Of a stretch of 64,000 nt of DNA, positions 31,272 through 42,765 are shown piece after piece. Under the pieces are notes generated by a model, which did not search any database, had not been told where the DNA came from, and worked only from the letters and a program-made list of their open reading frames with translations. This DNA is from Triglochin maritima. Taxonomy: Eukaryota; Streptophyta; Magnoliopsida; Alismatales; Juncaginaceae. Positions within the stretch are counted from its first letter, which is position 1. Each line of letters begins with the position of its first letter. The position numbers and the translations under genes are program-made. The stretch is taken from positions 47,468,598 to 47,532,597 of the forward strand of contig OY821778.1 of the NCBI GenBank assembly GCA_963682175.1. The letters are read 5' to 3'.

Positions 31272-32228
31272 TCACTCTGAACGAGCCGCGAACCTCTCAA
31301 CCTTGTCATCATTGAGGTTGATTCCAACCATGGCCTCCCCGAGGCCTGCGCTGACGTCGGCGAGGATCTCGGGATCACTGTAGTGGGTGACGGCCTGGAC
31401 GATGGCACGGGCGCGGCGAGCGGGATCACCGCTCTTGAAGATGCCGGAACCGACGAAGACGCCGTCGCATCCGAGCTGCATCATGAGAGCGGCGTCGGCG
31501 GGGGTGGCGACCCCACCGGCGGCGAACTGGACGACGGGGAGCCTGCCGAGCTGCTTGGTCTGCATGACGAGGTCGTAGGGGGCCTGGATGCGCTTGGCGA
31601 AGGAGAATACCTCATCGTCGTCCATGTTGGTGAGGGATCGGATCTGTCCGGAGACGGAACGGACGTGGCGGACGGCCTCAACGACGTTGCCGGTTCCGGC
31701 CTCGCCCTTGGTGCGGATCATGGCGGCACCCTCGCGGATTCGACGGAGGGCCTCACCGAGGTCGCGGCAGCCGCATACGAAGGGGACTCGGAAGTTGTGC
31801 TTGTTGATGTGGTGGTCCTCGTCGGCTGGGGTGAGGACCTCGCTCTCGTCGACGTAGTCCACCCCGAGGACCTCGAGGATCTGAGCCTCGACGAAGTGAC
31901 CTATTCGGGCCTTGGCCATGACCGGGATGGTGACGGCCCTCTTGATATCCTTGATGAGCTGGGGATCGCTCATCCGGGCCACACCTCCCTGTGCCCTGAT
32001 GTCAGCGGGGACTCTCTCGAGCGCCATGACTGCGCAAGCCCCTGCCTCCTCGGCGATCTGGGCCTGCTCCGCGTTCACAACGTCCATGATCACCCCTCCC
32101 CTGAGCATCTGGGCCAACCCCACCTTCACCGAGAACGTCGAAGACTTCTTCGTCGTCTCCGCGATGGTGGCTCCGTTGCCGTACAGCGTCACCACTCCGC
32201 TCCTCTCGCTCCCCGCCGAAGAAGACAT
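31272..32228 (-). CDS. PDX1: pyridoxal 5'-phosphate synthase subunit PDX1
   Basis: Lyase subunit of the two-protein vitamin B6 synthase. It condenses ribose 5-phosphate, glyceraldehyde 3-phosphate and ammonia (from PDX2) into PLP in the cytosol. It is a single uninterrupted exon of 318 residues; Arabidopsis PDX1 proteins are about 310. The start at 32228 ([13 protein letters not shown]) is the first ATG in frame. The whole family signature is visible: [15 protein letters not shown] with the Asp near residue 49, Lys106 in [24 protein letters not shown], Lys174 in [11 protein letters not shown], and the phosphate loop [19 protein letters not shown] followed by [14 protein letters not shown]. 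All catalytic residues are intact. The absence of introns and the G/C-rich third positions fit plant PDX1 genes, notably in monocots. Confidence 0.98.
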   Translation of the reverse strand: MSSSAGSERSGVVTLYGNGATIAETTKKSSTFSVKVGLAQMLRGGVIMDVVNAEQAQIAEEAGACAVMALERVPADIRAQGGVARMSDPQLIKDIKRAVTIPVMAKARIGHFVEAQILEVLGVDYVDESEVLTPADEDHHINKHNFRVPFVCGCRDLGEALRRIREGAAMIRTKGEAGTGNVVEAVRHVRSVSGQIRSLTNMDDDEVFSFAKRIQAPYDLVMQTKQLGRLPVVQFAAGGVATPADAALMMQLGCDGVFVGSGIFKSGDPARRARAIVQAVTHYSDPEILADVSAGLGEAMVGINLNDDKVERFAARSE

Positions 32229-32300
32229 CTCTTTCCTTTCGATACAACCAACCGATGGAAAACCAAAACAATCAATGACCCAACCCAACCACGAACCAAC

Positions 32301-32308
32301 TATTTATA
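32301..32308 (-). promoter_or_regulatory. TATA box of PDX1
   Basis: The minus strand reads CACTATAAATAGTTGG, with TATAAATA 73 bp upstream of the PDX1 start codon. This predicts transcription from about 32270. Confidence 0.7.
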
Positions 32309-32421
32309 GTGATCAATCCAATTCCCAAAAATCCAATCCATTATTATATCGGATTGGATTACACTACTTCCTTCTTTTCTACCCTATATTTATATTATAT
32401 ATATATATATATAATTGTGTC

Positions 32422-32597
32422 ATTTTAATTTTTTGCATTTCAGATCATATCATTTACTTTATTCATTAGAGAATCCACAAACCACAGTGTCTGTAAAAAT
32501 AAATCTTCCAATAGCGTTTAGCTTCTTAGAATAAAATAATAATATTTTAATTTTTTGCATTTCAGATCATATCATTTACTTTATTCATTAGAGAATC
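32422..32597 (+). repeat. 54-bp perfect direct repeat upstream of PDX1
   Basis: The 54 bp at 32422-32475 (starting ATTTTAATTTTTTGCATTTC and ending TTCATTAGAGAATC) are repeated without change at 32544-32597, with 68 bp of unrelated sequence between. A TA microsatellite (32397-32413) lies just before the first copy. Confidence 0.92.
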
Positions 32598-33538
32598 AGA
32601 TCTTGAGCAGACTCGGATCGCTCGTTTAGAGATCGATTACATCCTTATTTCCCATGAGCTGACTCAGATAAAAGACATCAAGACGAGCAGCGCAGCACAC
32701 ATGATAGTACGATACATTGCAATCTCTTTTCTTTATAGTTTGGCTGGCTGGGGTTTCTGGAGGAGTCTAGATTAGAGACCACCCATCATCTACTCTACTG
32801 TTACCGCGTTTTTAACTTCTTCCTCCTTTCTATTCTTCAACGCCGACGAAATCTGTGGCGGCCGTGAATTATACCATTTCTTTTTTGTTTTTTTCCTAAA
32901 GAAAAGAAAAGAAAAAAGAGAACGAATGAATGAATGACAGGGAAAGTCGTGGCTACTTTTAAGATCATTAATAATATTTAATTAAGTGACGATAAGAAAT
33001 GGGATTGAGGGAAGGTGTGATGGACGAAGGCAACGACCTCACAATTCTCATCCATTTTCCACTCTTGCTTGTATTCTACTTTTTTGGAATGGAATCTTTT
33101 CATTGATTTTTTTCTTTCTTTCTGTTATGTGTCTTAATTAATATCTCATACAGAATCAATTATCATATTCCTCAGTTGCGTAGAGTAGGTTGATGCATGT
33201 TAGTTAAGGTTCTGGACTTTGTCGAGAAATCCCTTCCAAAACACATTTGTATACAGACTCCATCACGTCTATACAACATTTTGTACAAGGATGAAACCTA
33301 GTCAACCGTGAAATTCTTAACATTGGCTCCTCAAACCAACTCTACTTTTGAGTCTTCAAGATCCTCCATCCTAACATGCCAGAGGTCTAACTGTTGTGAT
33401 GTAATTAACACACAACACATCAAACTCTTTGCCTACTTGTAGACTTCCATTCCCGTAGATCACACATTCTAATCACCGGTCAATGCTGCGAACATCCACC
33501 CTGTACTATACAGTCAAATTTCTCAGAATGCTATGCTG
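32598..33538. other. intergenic, no gene seen
   Basis: PDX1 distal upstream region and 3' flank of the TKI1-like gene. Only short AT-rich and A/G-rich tracts are seen (for example 32896-32935). Confidence 0.55.
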
Positions 33539-36500
33539 TTATTTGTTGTCAACTTCACCCAAAGGAGGGTTCTTTTCTAGAGCCTCGTTTGCTGCTGCTG
33601 GTCTCTTATCTGACCCAATGAAGGAGCGGTTCTGAAATGCATCAAGGCTGTTAGCAATAAGACGACTCAAACCATTTAGACTAATGCTATCCCCCAAAAT
33701 CATATCTTGTCCCAAGCATCTCGGTGATGGAATTTCCAAATCCAATGTGCCCAAAGAATCTGGCTGCAAAGTGAGCAGGAATATCTCAGAGATAACACAT
33801 TTCTATCAATTTAAATGGTGAAAAAGAAAAACAGAAGGCACATCTTCATGCAAAAAAATGGAAGTGTAAATACCCAGTAAATGTCCACGAGTCCAATGTT
33901 GTTTCCAGTGTCACGCTTGTCATGGCTGGGACGAACATCTTCTTTGATAGCTTCATGACCAACCTCAACTTCCCTCTCACATGGATCATCTGATGGCTTG
34001 ATCTTAGCAACATTCTGCACAGAATGAAGTTCATTTAGCAATTACTTTGTCAATAAAATTCACAAATAGACACTCTAAGGGGAAAAGGTTACATCCAGCA
34101 AATCACGGAATCCGCTTCGATTTGTTTGAGTTATTTCTTTGAAAGGGCCATTAGACGAAACCAGTGAACCACGTTGATCCTTCAGATATTGAGAGGAATT
34201 ATTCTTGAATAAGAACCCATCACAGGTTTCTTCAGCATCCCAGATTGATCCTGGAGATGGCTGCTTAGACGCGTTCCGCAAATCATTGTAGCCAGATAAA
34301 TGAGCAGCAATCGCGGCATCAAATGAATCGCAGCTGAATGGAACACCTGTGTTGACACCACCCCCTGGCTGAACATGAATAGAATCTTGCGATCTAGATG
34401 CTTCAGCTAACAGATCTCCAATGCTTATGTTAGTAAGACTGTCAGCCCAATCACCAGGAGACAAGATAGAAATGCTTTTTGGCCTCTGACGATCCTTTAT
34501 GAAATGATCAGAACAGTTAAATTAAACAAACCAATATTACAAGCCAATGAAAACTAATCATGAGCACAGTGACGAAAACTAATCATGAGCAGGGTGAAGG
34601 AAACCTCTTCAACTTTTGATTTTGGTCCATGTGGAAGCTCCCCTTGTGCGAAGGATGAGGAAGACATAGGCTTCATAGTTGCCAAATGTACAATATTCGG
34701 ATTCATGTTTGTGCTTGCTACTTGGGACTCTACTGCAACATTTGAGTTCTCTAAAGGAATCTCCTCTTCTGGTGGCTCATCTTCATGTGACCTAATGATA
34801 TTCTTGGCTTGTTTGTCAGAACCAATGGTTGGCTGTAAACCATGGCTGGAACCAAAGGTTGTTCCAGACCGCATGGAGACCTCTGACCCAATGTCTGAAT
34901 TCGGCAACCAAGCGTACCTTGAGAAGCAAATGGAAGAGTCAGTAACAGCTTAGCAGACAGCTAATATGACAAGTACCATTACTTTTTTGGGCTGAAGATT
35001 TAAGGGCTTCACCTCAATCTGAACATGTTGGGTCTGCCAAGAGCTATATACACATCTGCTGCAGACAAAGCCCCATCTCTTGTTGTCCATTTCTGACAGC
35101 TAGCCAAGTCATCAACCTGGATGCCATAGGGGAGTAGCAGCAGCTCCCCTGATGCTATTTCCGAATGTCCCCATTTGCGGTTGAGATGCTCAAGAATGGA
35201 AGGCACCCTTTTTCGTGCACTTAAAGTAAGCTCCAAAAATGGATTGTGGTTATCCTACATCATGAGAAAAAAAGAAAACTAGCCATTGTTGGCATGAATA
35301 AAATATTGCAGATACCACGTCAAAGATTCATTCTTCACTTATTAAAGTTTTCCCTTAGCTAGCTCATGATGTTGATAGGGCTATTTGAGAAAAAGCAAGG
35401 AGTTTGTCTGATTATTATTATTTTTAGTTCTGAGGATGGTTGCATCCCATGGTCGTAAATAAGCTTGATTAAGAATCAAGATCATGAATGCGGAGATTGT
35501 TTGGCTCTGTGCTGCGCACTTTATTTCACCAACCTTTTCCAGTGCTTTGCGAGTAATCTCGTCTACTGGGAATAACTGGAGCTTCAGTTTGGCAAATGGC
35601 TGATGAAACATTTCATTATTATTATGTGAGTCAGTCAAATCTGATTTATGAGAAGACAATGGATGAACAGTAGCTTCAGCAAAGCTCATATCCTCTCGCA
35701 CTGGCAAAACAGAACATGACAGTTTTATCAGACTACAATTTAATGATTTCTTCAGTAAAACATCTCATATTAGTTTAAGCTCTTGGGTAAGATGTTTGTA
35801 CCAGGATCTCTCCCATGGAGCGTATCAACAGTTCCACGTTTGTTGGGGGTAATACCATCACTGTTTATACGCTCCAATTGTTCAGCAGCATCAGCAACCA
35901 ATGAAACACCAGCTACAGCAGCCTTTTCCCATCTTTTGTAAGCAGCAGATGCAATAAGGCCTAGCACAAGCATAACAAGAATCGGTCATCAGATTTACAT
36001 ATTAAGGCACTATTGACATGGATGGTAGAAAGTATGTAAATAAAGTTGTTACAGGTACAACAACAACCATAACCCATGATACAAAACTAAGTATTGGATG
36101 AAACATGATTAAACAAAACATAGAAAGCAAATAGGCTAATATAGGAAATGAAAAACTTGCTTCCACCAGTCCTGATGGCTATCTCCCAAAAGAGGACCCA
36201 TATCAGTATGGCAAATACTAATGACTGTGTAATCACATAGAGAAAAACAAAATAACACCTGTTCTTTTACTTTGCTTCATTGGCTTTGAAATGACAAAGC
36301 CTGCTTTGCTGCTAGTATCCACATTTCCCTTTGAAGAATTTGCTTTAGCATATCCTAACTTTTGTAATTTCTGATTATCAAGAAAAATTAATTTCACAGG
36401 ACGAACATCATTTCCAGATGATCCTTTTGTCACAACTGAAGCAGATGTTGCAGGTACAAATGAATAACTCTCTTCATGAGAGGGCCGCTTTCTTCTATTT

Positions 36501-39500
36501 GTCTTGTTTCTGTCCTTCAAAAGCTGATGAGCCTTCAAGAAAGAACATAATAATGTCAACAATTGTACTACAAATTGGACTATAGTCAAGCTGAAAATGA
36601 AGAACAAGAAGATGACATGGTTAAAAAATGCTACTAACCAGAGCTTCTATGAATGTTTTAAACCTCCGAGGTTTTAAATGAAGCTTTGAAGCAGTACAAC
36701 TATACTTCTCGAGCAGTGACCACCTAAAAGAAATCAAATAGATGACATGGAAATATGCAGCGCAACGTAATCTCATTAGACATGGCACACTAAATCAATA
36801 AGAATAATCAATCCTTACCACCATTCCTCACAAGCATGCAGAGAAAGACGGTACGGGTTAATTAAAATTATTTCAGTATCCAATACAGTAACAATTCCAA
36901 TTTCCCAAACAAGTACACAGCAACTACGAACTTGTTAGAAGGTTAGGGAAGTCCTAAAGAAACAAAGTTGATCATATAAAGATAGATTTACCATACCATA
37001 ATGAAGACAATACCTTCAATTTTAAATAAAAATAAAAGATATAACTCATTGATTTCCACTTTTTGTGCCCATTCAATCTCAAAAACATGAAAAACAGGAA
37101 TAACTAGAATTGCATGATGTACTGTGTCTTTCATACAACATTTTCCCAAAATTTAAGGTAGTCTCTAAAAACTTGTGGATCAAATAAAGAACAACAACAA
37201 CAAAGCCTTTTATCCCAAACTAGTTGGGGTAGGCTACAAATGAAACTTTAAGGAGTCACGGTTCAGGCACGTGAATCACCTTCTTCCACGCGTTTTTATC
37301 GAATGCAAATTCCCGAGGAACATTCTAATCTCTTAAATCTCTTTTGACCGCTTCCTCCCAAGTCAATCGTGGTCTACATCTTCCTCTTTTTATGTCTTCG
37401 ATCCGATTCAATACTCCTCTTCTTATAGGTGCATCCATAGGTCTTCTTTGTACATGTCTAAATCATCTCAGTCTGTGTTGGATAACTCTCTCTTCTATTG
37501 GAGCAACTCCAACTCTCTCACGGATGTCTTCATTTCTAATCTGATCCATTCACGTATGACCACACATCCACCTCAACATCCTCATTTCAGAGACACTCAT
37601 TTTTTGTATATGTTGTCTTTTAGTTGCCCAACATTCCACACTATATAGCATTGCAAGTCTTATTGCGGTTCTATAAGATTTTTCTTTTAATTTAAGTGGA
37701 ATTTTCTTGTCACATAAGACACCTGAAGCTTCTCGCCATTTTAACCATCCTACTATAATCCTATGGTTAACATCTTCATCGATCTCCCCATATTTTTGAA
37801 GTATTGATCCAAGATATTTAAAAATATTTTTTCTACACACCACTTGTCCATCTAATATAATCTCATCTTCCTCAGTATTTACGGTACTAAAACAACACTT
37901 TATATATTCAGTTTTAGATCTACTCAGTTTAAAACTTTTTGTTTCTAAAATATTTCTCCACAACTCTAATTTTCTCTCCACACCTACCTTACACTCGTCA
38001 ATTAATACTACATCAATATAAATTATTGATAAAGAAACTTCATATAAATTATTTTAGCATGCATATATTTCGTTTCAAACATGGACATTAATGCATGGTA
38101 TTCTTGTGGGCAACGTATTATGTAAGGGTAAAGATGAAAAAAGAGGAGAGAAACATAACATAAAAGCTAGAAAGAAAGAAGATAAATTGAACTCCTTTAT
38201 CATTAGGGATAGATAAAGAAAAGAAACCCATTTCTTCCTAGAGGAGCATGAAGTGGTATAAGAACGTGAATGTATATTTAATGTTTCCTCTATGAAATTC
38301 AATCCAAAGAAAAACACCAGATATCTCTTGTATCTACCCAAGCTTTGAATCATGATAACATTTTTTTAATCTTTCCTTTGTTTCTGTTATCTCCTGCCAT
38401 CACTTTTATCCTATACACCATATGGCTCATGACTTCATGTGGGTTGCCATGTCAACACGTCCAACTGAACTAAAAACAATTGTCTCATAGATATTAACCA
38501 TGAAGTGCTTCATTTGATGTATTAAGACCTTGCTAAAATAAAAGTACATCCTTCCCCTAAAACTTGTACAAGTTGTAAAAGTATTAATACGAAAATAGAG
38601 TATTTCAGTAAAAACACTATGAGAATTATTTATTTGGTAGCAAATATATCCAGGGGTGATAAAGTAGCAAAACCCTAGGTATATGAAACTTTAAAACCTC
38701 AATCGAACTGTAGCATTTATTATGAGAAAATAATACACATGATCTTTGAAAAGAGAGATAATGCAAATAAACATACAAGCACATCTTAATTTTAATTATC
38801 AGTTGTTATCCCATAATAGTAAAGTTCTATAGTTGTTCACATCAAAAAATGTAGGAAAAAAAGGTTGTCTTTGAAATTATAGATTGCAGAAGATCTAACT
38901 ACGTCACACATGTGAAATACAATTAGGCAATGATATAAAATCATCCTCAACTGATATAGTTGCATAAAATTTGAAAACAAACTAAACTTGTTTTGTTTTT
39001 AAAGATTTCTCAAAGATAGAGTACATAGATAGGTCCAAAAGCAAAAAAACTAACCAGCGTAGCATTGCAGCAATGGTATCTTTGGAGTTTCTGGCATCAA
39101 GAGAGAATCCAGGACCAAGCAACTTGTTCATACGCCTAACTAGGCGATAATAATAATGTCTAACCTACAAAACAGTAACATAAAATACGAAAAGAGTAAA
39201 GATGAACAAGACGATCAGAAATAGAAAAGAGCTAATTTTCTTCAAGGTAAAATATAATAGCCTTGGGAGGCGGAAATGCTGGTTCTGGTAGGCAACAGAA
39301 ATCAATTGGAAAATCGAGAACATCATTAAGAATTTAGGATAGAGAAAAAAATCCACATCAAAATTGTCCCATCCGCTCGGATTTAGAATAATGATCGAAC
39401 TTTTGTGTTCCATCACTCCAATTGGTAAAATAGCATCGACAAAAGAAAGCAAATGGATAGCAGACCTGATCTTTGTTTTTGCTTTGAACGCGACAAGTTA

Positions 39501-39765
39501 TCTTCTCGAAGTTCTGGAAACACACACACACACATAATAGATCAGAGATTATAGATTACAGATGGAGAAACATACGAAAAGAAGAAGAGGAAAAAATAGG
39601 GCATGCCTTGCCGACTTGCCGCAAGGCGTTGAAGAAGTTCTCCTCTTCGTGGCGCGTCCAAGCAGCCCATTGACGCGTCGCCTTCTTCGGAGGAAGAAGA
39701 GGAAGATCGGATTCGAAAGGGGTTTCCGACGGCTGAACCTCCTCCGTCTCCATTGGAACGCCCAT
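33539..39765 (-). CDS. TKI1-like: TSL-kinase interacting protein 1-like SANT/Myb protein
   Basis: Nuclear SANT-domain protein related to Arabidopsis TKI1, a partner and substrate of the TOUSLED kinase. Twelve exons join in phase: 39765-39607, 39513-39466, 39164-39055, 36723-36639, 36532-36259, 35960-35802, 35700-35534, 35254-35013, 34917-34605, 34494-34093, 34014-33874, 33763-33539, giving 774 residues (Arabidopsis is about 740). The SANT domain spans exons 1-3: RQWAAWTRHEEENFFNALRQ, VGK, NFEKITCRVQSKNKDQVRHY and YYRLVRRMNKLLGP. LRWWSLLEKYSC and LHLKPRRFKTFIEAL follow, then a lysine-rich basic stretch (NKTNRRKRP). The second half has the family block KLKLQLFPVDEITRKALEK ... SALDVYIALGRP-like (here SAADVYIALGRPNMFRLRY). 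Intron 1 appears to use a GC donor (AAG|GCATGC). Intron 3 (2.3 kb) contains a LINE fragment. Confidence 0.92.
37192..38028 (-). mobile_element. 5'-truncated RTE-type LINE fragment in TKI1 intron 3
   Basis: On the minus strand, a degraded reverse-transcriptase C-terminus reads from YIDVVLIDE (a degenerate YxDD box, one residue short) through RKLELWRNILETKSFKLSRS, KTEYIKCCF, YRTAIRLAMLYSVECWATK and MSVSEMRMLRWMCGHT. The 3' end carries AGCCTACCCCAACTAGTTTG, then a (TTG) tail, as in plant RTE LINEs. The 5' part is missing. A candidate target duplication ATAAAGAA flanks it (37184-37191 and 38029-38036). It is inserted in the same direction as the host gene. Confidence 0.82.
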
Positions 39766-39852
39766 CAAAACCAACCCAAATTAGGGTTCCCAATCCAACC
39801 CAACACAAACCCACGCCACGCCGGAGGCGGATCCCGCTCGGAACCGGTCCAC

Positions 39853-39872
39853 GGTTATTATTATTATTATTC
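39853..39872. repeat. (TTA) microsatellite next to a MITE
   Basis: About six TTA units directly precede MITE copy 4. A related ATT-rich run follows it at 40071-40088, as if the element had landed inside the repeat. Confidence 0.8.
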
Positions 39873-39874
39873 AG

Positions 39875-40070
39875 GAATTCTCTAGAAGGCTTAATTTTTT
39901 TAAATTAAGCATCCACAATATCCACAACTCATTTTAAATTGTAAGGTATATTAAAAAAAAACGGTTATGCTAATGAATGGTGAAATTAACTGTAAATAAG
40001 ATCCAATGGTGAGATTGTAGGAGGTTTAAACTAAATTTGATTAGCTCTGGGTTCACTAGAGCTTGACCCT
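39875..40070 (+). mobile_element. Micron-like MITE, copy 4
   Basis: About 196 bp with the same core as the copies at 1.5-2.25 kb (AAATTGTAAGGTATATTAA, ACGGTTATGCTAATGAATGG, AGATCCAATGGTGAGATTGT) and the same right end (TTCACTAGAGCTTGACCCT). It lies about 110 bp upstream of the TKI1 start codon, so in its promoter or 5' UTR region. Confidence 0.8.
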
Positions 40071-40457
40071 ATTATTATTTTATTATTACCCTAAAAAACA
40101 TAACTTTTAAAAAAATTATGAAAGAAAAACAAAATAAAACTAAAATGTGCAATACCTATTTGAATTTTAAAATACAACATACTCTTTGCAATAAAATTAT
40201 ACATTTATATATACAACAATTACAAATAATATCAATTTTTCGTAACGATAGTTAATGAATTCAGTTTTTTTTAATTTTCCAGTAGATTCTAATGATTTAC
40301 ATAAACAAAAGAATTTTAATTAAAAGGAAACTGATTTCTCTAATTTTCATACTAAGGAGTTTACAGAAGATACACTACATGAATCCCATAGGTGAAAAGA
40401 AACCGTGAAGGAACTAAAATCAAGATATTTTAGAATCAACATCAAATACAAAGGGTG
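40071..40457. other. AT-rich spacer, no gene seen
   Basis: AT-rich sequence without recognisable coding or repeat content. Confidence 0.5.
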
Positions 40458-40628
40458 TTAGAACCCAGACCTAGATTAGAAGAGTGATGGTGATTAAGGA
40501 GGTGATTAGCATGGGGAAGAGGGGTGTACAATGTTTGCGTGGGGAAGAGACGAGCTACAGTAGGCTGTGATGGATGAGGGGTGTAGGTGAGGCGTGCACG
40601 GTAGCGTGGAGGATGTATATAGGATGCA

Positions 40629-40669
40629 TTTCTTCTTCTTCTTCTTCTTCTTCTTCTTCTTCTTCTTCT
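40629..40669. repeat. (CTT) microsatellite
   Basis: About 13 uninterrupted CTT/TTC units. Confidence 0.93.
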
Positions 40670-40979
40670 CCTTCCATTCCCTCATTTCTTCCTTGCTTTC
40701 CTTTGTGTGCGCGTGGCGGAGCAGCTGCGGAGGCGTCAAGCGAGGAAGGTGATCGTGCGGGAGAGGCGCGGCGCGTGATCGAGGTCTACCGGAGGCGAGG
40801 CGTGGGAGCTCCGGCACCGTCGACTTCACGCGGGTGAAAGGTATGTCGACTCATTAGTGTGGTTTTGTGGTTTCTAACCCTCGTGGTAGGGTTGTGTTGG
40901 TCGGACGGGGAGGTCGGAGACCTCTTTGGCGTTGTTTCCGTGAGAAACCTCGGCTGGCGCGAGGTGGAAGACGACCAAC

Positions 40980-41500
40980 GGTCGACCGGTCCCTTTGGGC
41001 GGTCGACCGAATGTAGTGTTTTACCCGACTTTAACCTTCACCGGTCGAACAATGCCTTGTGGCGGTCGACCGGTAGTGCGTATTTGCTGGTGAGTTGGGA
41101 CTTTCTGTCTGTTGTCGGTCGACCGGTTCCTTGGGTCGTTTGACCGGAACTTAAGTGTACTGAGTAGATTTGCATGATTTGTTCGACTGATTGTATTTTG
41201 CGTTCGACCGATTGTATGTTGTTTGACCGTTGGAGGTTTGCGTTCGACCGATTATATGACTTAGAATAATAGGTTGACCCTATCTGTTATCGGTCGACCG
41301 GGACCCCTGAGTCGGTCGACCGATAGATTGATTTAATGTTGACCAGACTCCGGATTTTGACCTCGTTCGGTCGACCGGTTTTAGACCTTTGTTCGACCGT
41401 TGGAGATTGTGTTTTGAGCGCAGCGGTAGACTGTGTTAGGCGTACGGTCGACCAATTCCTTTCTGGGACCGGTCGACCGAATCACCTCTTCCGGTCGACC
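40980..41500. repeat. cluster of ten GGTCGACC palindromes
   Basis: GGTCGACC occurs at 40980, 41001, 41064, 41117, 41292, 41314, 41369, 41446, 41471 and 41493, often in pairs 21-25 bp apart. Several one-off variants (GTTCGACCG, GTTTGACCG) lie between. The palindrome usually extends to CGGTCGACCG. Confidence 0.88.
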
Positions 41501-42029
41501 GTTTGGGCCCAGGACAGAATTTCTGGATCCCTTTTTGAATGCCAACTTTGTCCACGGAAACCCGTGTCCTCGCCTTGTGCGTGAGCCGGGAGGTGACGGT
41601 AGGCGCGTTCTGTGTGCCTGCCCAGGGACCATCGTTGGGAAGAGTGTGGGTGTTCGGGACGCGTCACCTCCAGGTATGGACCGTGACTCATGTGATGGAT
41701 TGATTCGACTCATTGTAGTATAGCAGGCCTGAGGGATCGCGGATCCCAGTGTTTTAATGTTTGTGCGGGCACGCAACTGCCGTTGGGTGAGGTGACTACC
41801 GACCTACGGGCTACGGAGGTCGCTGCCCTGCTTTTATAGCGGCGCGGTTGGTGTTTGCGGCTCGTGGAGCCTGATGACCTGACAGACTTCGGTCTGGACC
41901 CGTCCGATGTTGTGTCGGACGTTGTGATGGACCACCGATGCTGTGCCGGTGATGCCGCCGAGGTTGTGCATTACCCTCATGCCTCATCGTCATGCCTCAT
42001 TGGGTAAAAATTATGGATTTTTTTCTTTT

Positions 42030-42765
42030 TTTTTCACTTTTAACACATATTTGGAAGAAATATATTGTAAAACAATTTAACATAATTTTGAAATGATCAT
42101 TAATTTTGAAATTTAGATTTTCATTTTTTAATAAAATCCAATGGCTATAGCTTACGAAATTGAATAAAATCACTTATTTTTTTAAATACTTATAATTTAT
42201 TTATTTTTTGAGTTGTGTGATATTACAAAATGAAAATGTTAAACATGTGTGTCAACAGAGATATTTAGAGTTTTATTTATTTTGATATAATCCAAAGGCA
42301 TCACGATATTTGTTAAAAACACTAAGTTTTTAACATTCATGCTTTTTTTTAGCGGTCAAATGAAACAAATGAATATTAAAGATGAAAAGGTTAAACACAT
42401 GTGTGTCAACATAGATGTTAGTTAGATTTTTTTTTGATAAAATCCAAAAACTATAGCTCATGAAATGTGATAAAAACAATCAATTTTGCAAATTCTTACT
42501 ATTTCTTTATTTATTGAGCGGTTTAAAGATACAAATAAATATTAAAGATGAAAATGTAAAACATATGCGTGTTAAGGTAGATATTAGTTAGATTTTCATT
42601 TTTTTGATAAAATCCAAAGCCCATATAGCTCACGAAATGGGAAAAAACACAGTTTTGCAAACATTTACTATTTCATTATTTTTGAGTGATCTCACGATAT
42701 AAATGAATATTAAAAGAAGAAAACATTAAACATATGAGTGTCAACAGAGATATTAGTTAGATTAA
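42030..42765 (+). repeat. diverged satellite, block 1
   Basis: Degenerate monomers with the recurring words AAATGTTAAACATGTGTGTC, ATATTAGTTAGATTTT and TTGATAAAATCCAAA. They are in the same orientation as the far-right block. Monomers are near 160 bp but poorly conserved. This is the eroded edge of the array. Confidence 0.75.

Larger units (their letters stand above)
40458..42000. repeat. GC-rich repeat-like block with GGTCGACC palindromes, possibly an LTR
   Basis: Base composition changes sharply from AT-rich flanks to G/C-rich sequence. The block starts near TGTTAGAACCCAGACC (40456), contains a CTT microsatellite (40629-40669) and the cluster of GGTCGACC palindromes (40980-41500), and gives way to AT-rich satellite near 42000. 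The TG start and lack of any convincing protein frame suggest a long terminal repeat or other non-coding repeat. No matching CA end with target duplication was found, so the class is open. Confidence 0.45.

Noticed and set aside
31383..32309. Long plus-strand open frame (308 codons) opposite PDX1
   Set aside because: It is the mirror of the G/C-rich PDX1 coding sequence. Its product is low-complexity Asp/Gly/Leu-rich with no domain, and PDX1 on the other strand is certain.
40456..42000. Complete solo LTR
   Set aside because: A TG start (TGTTAGAACC) is present, but no CA end with a matching 5-bp target duplication was found; CA followed by TTGGG near 41998 does not match AAGGG. Kept only as a possible LTR.
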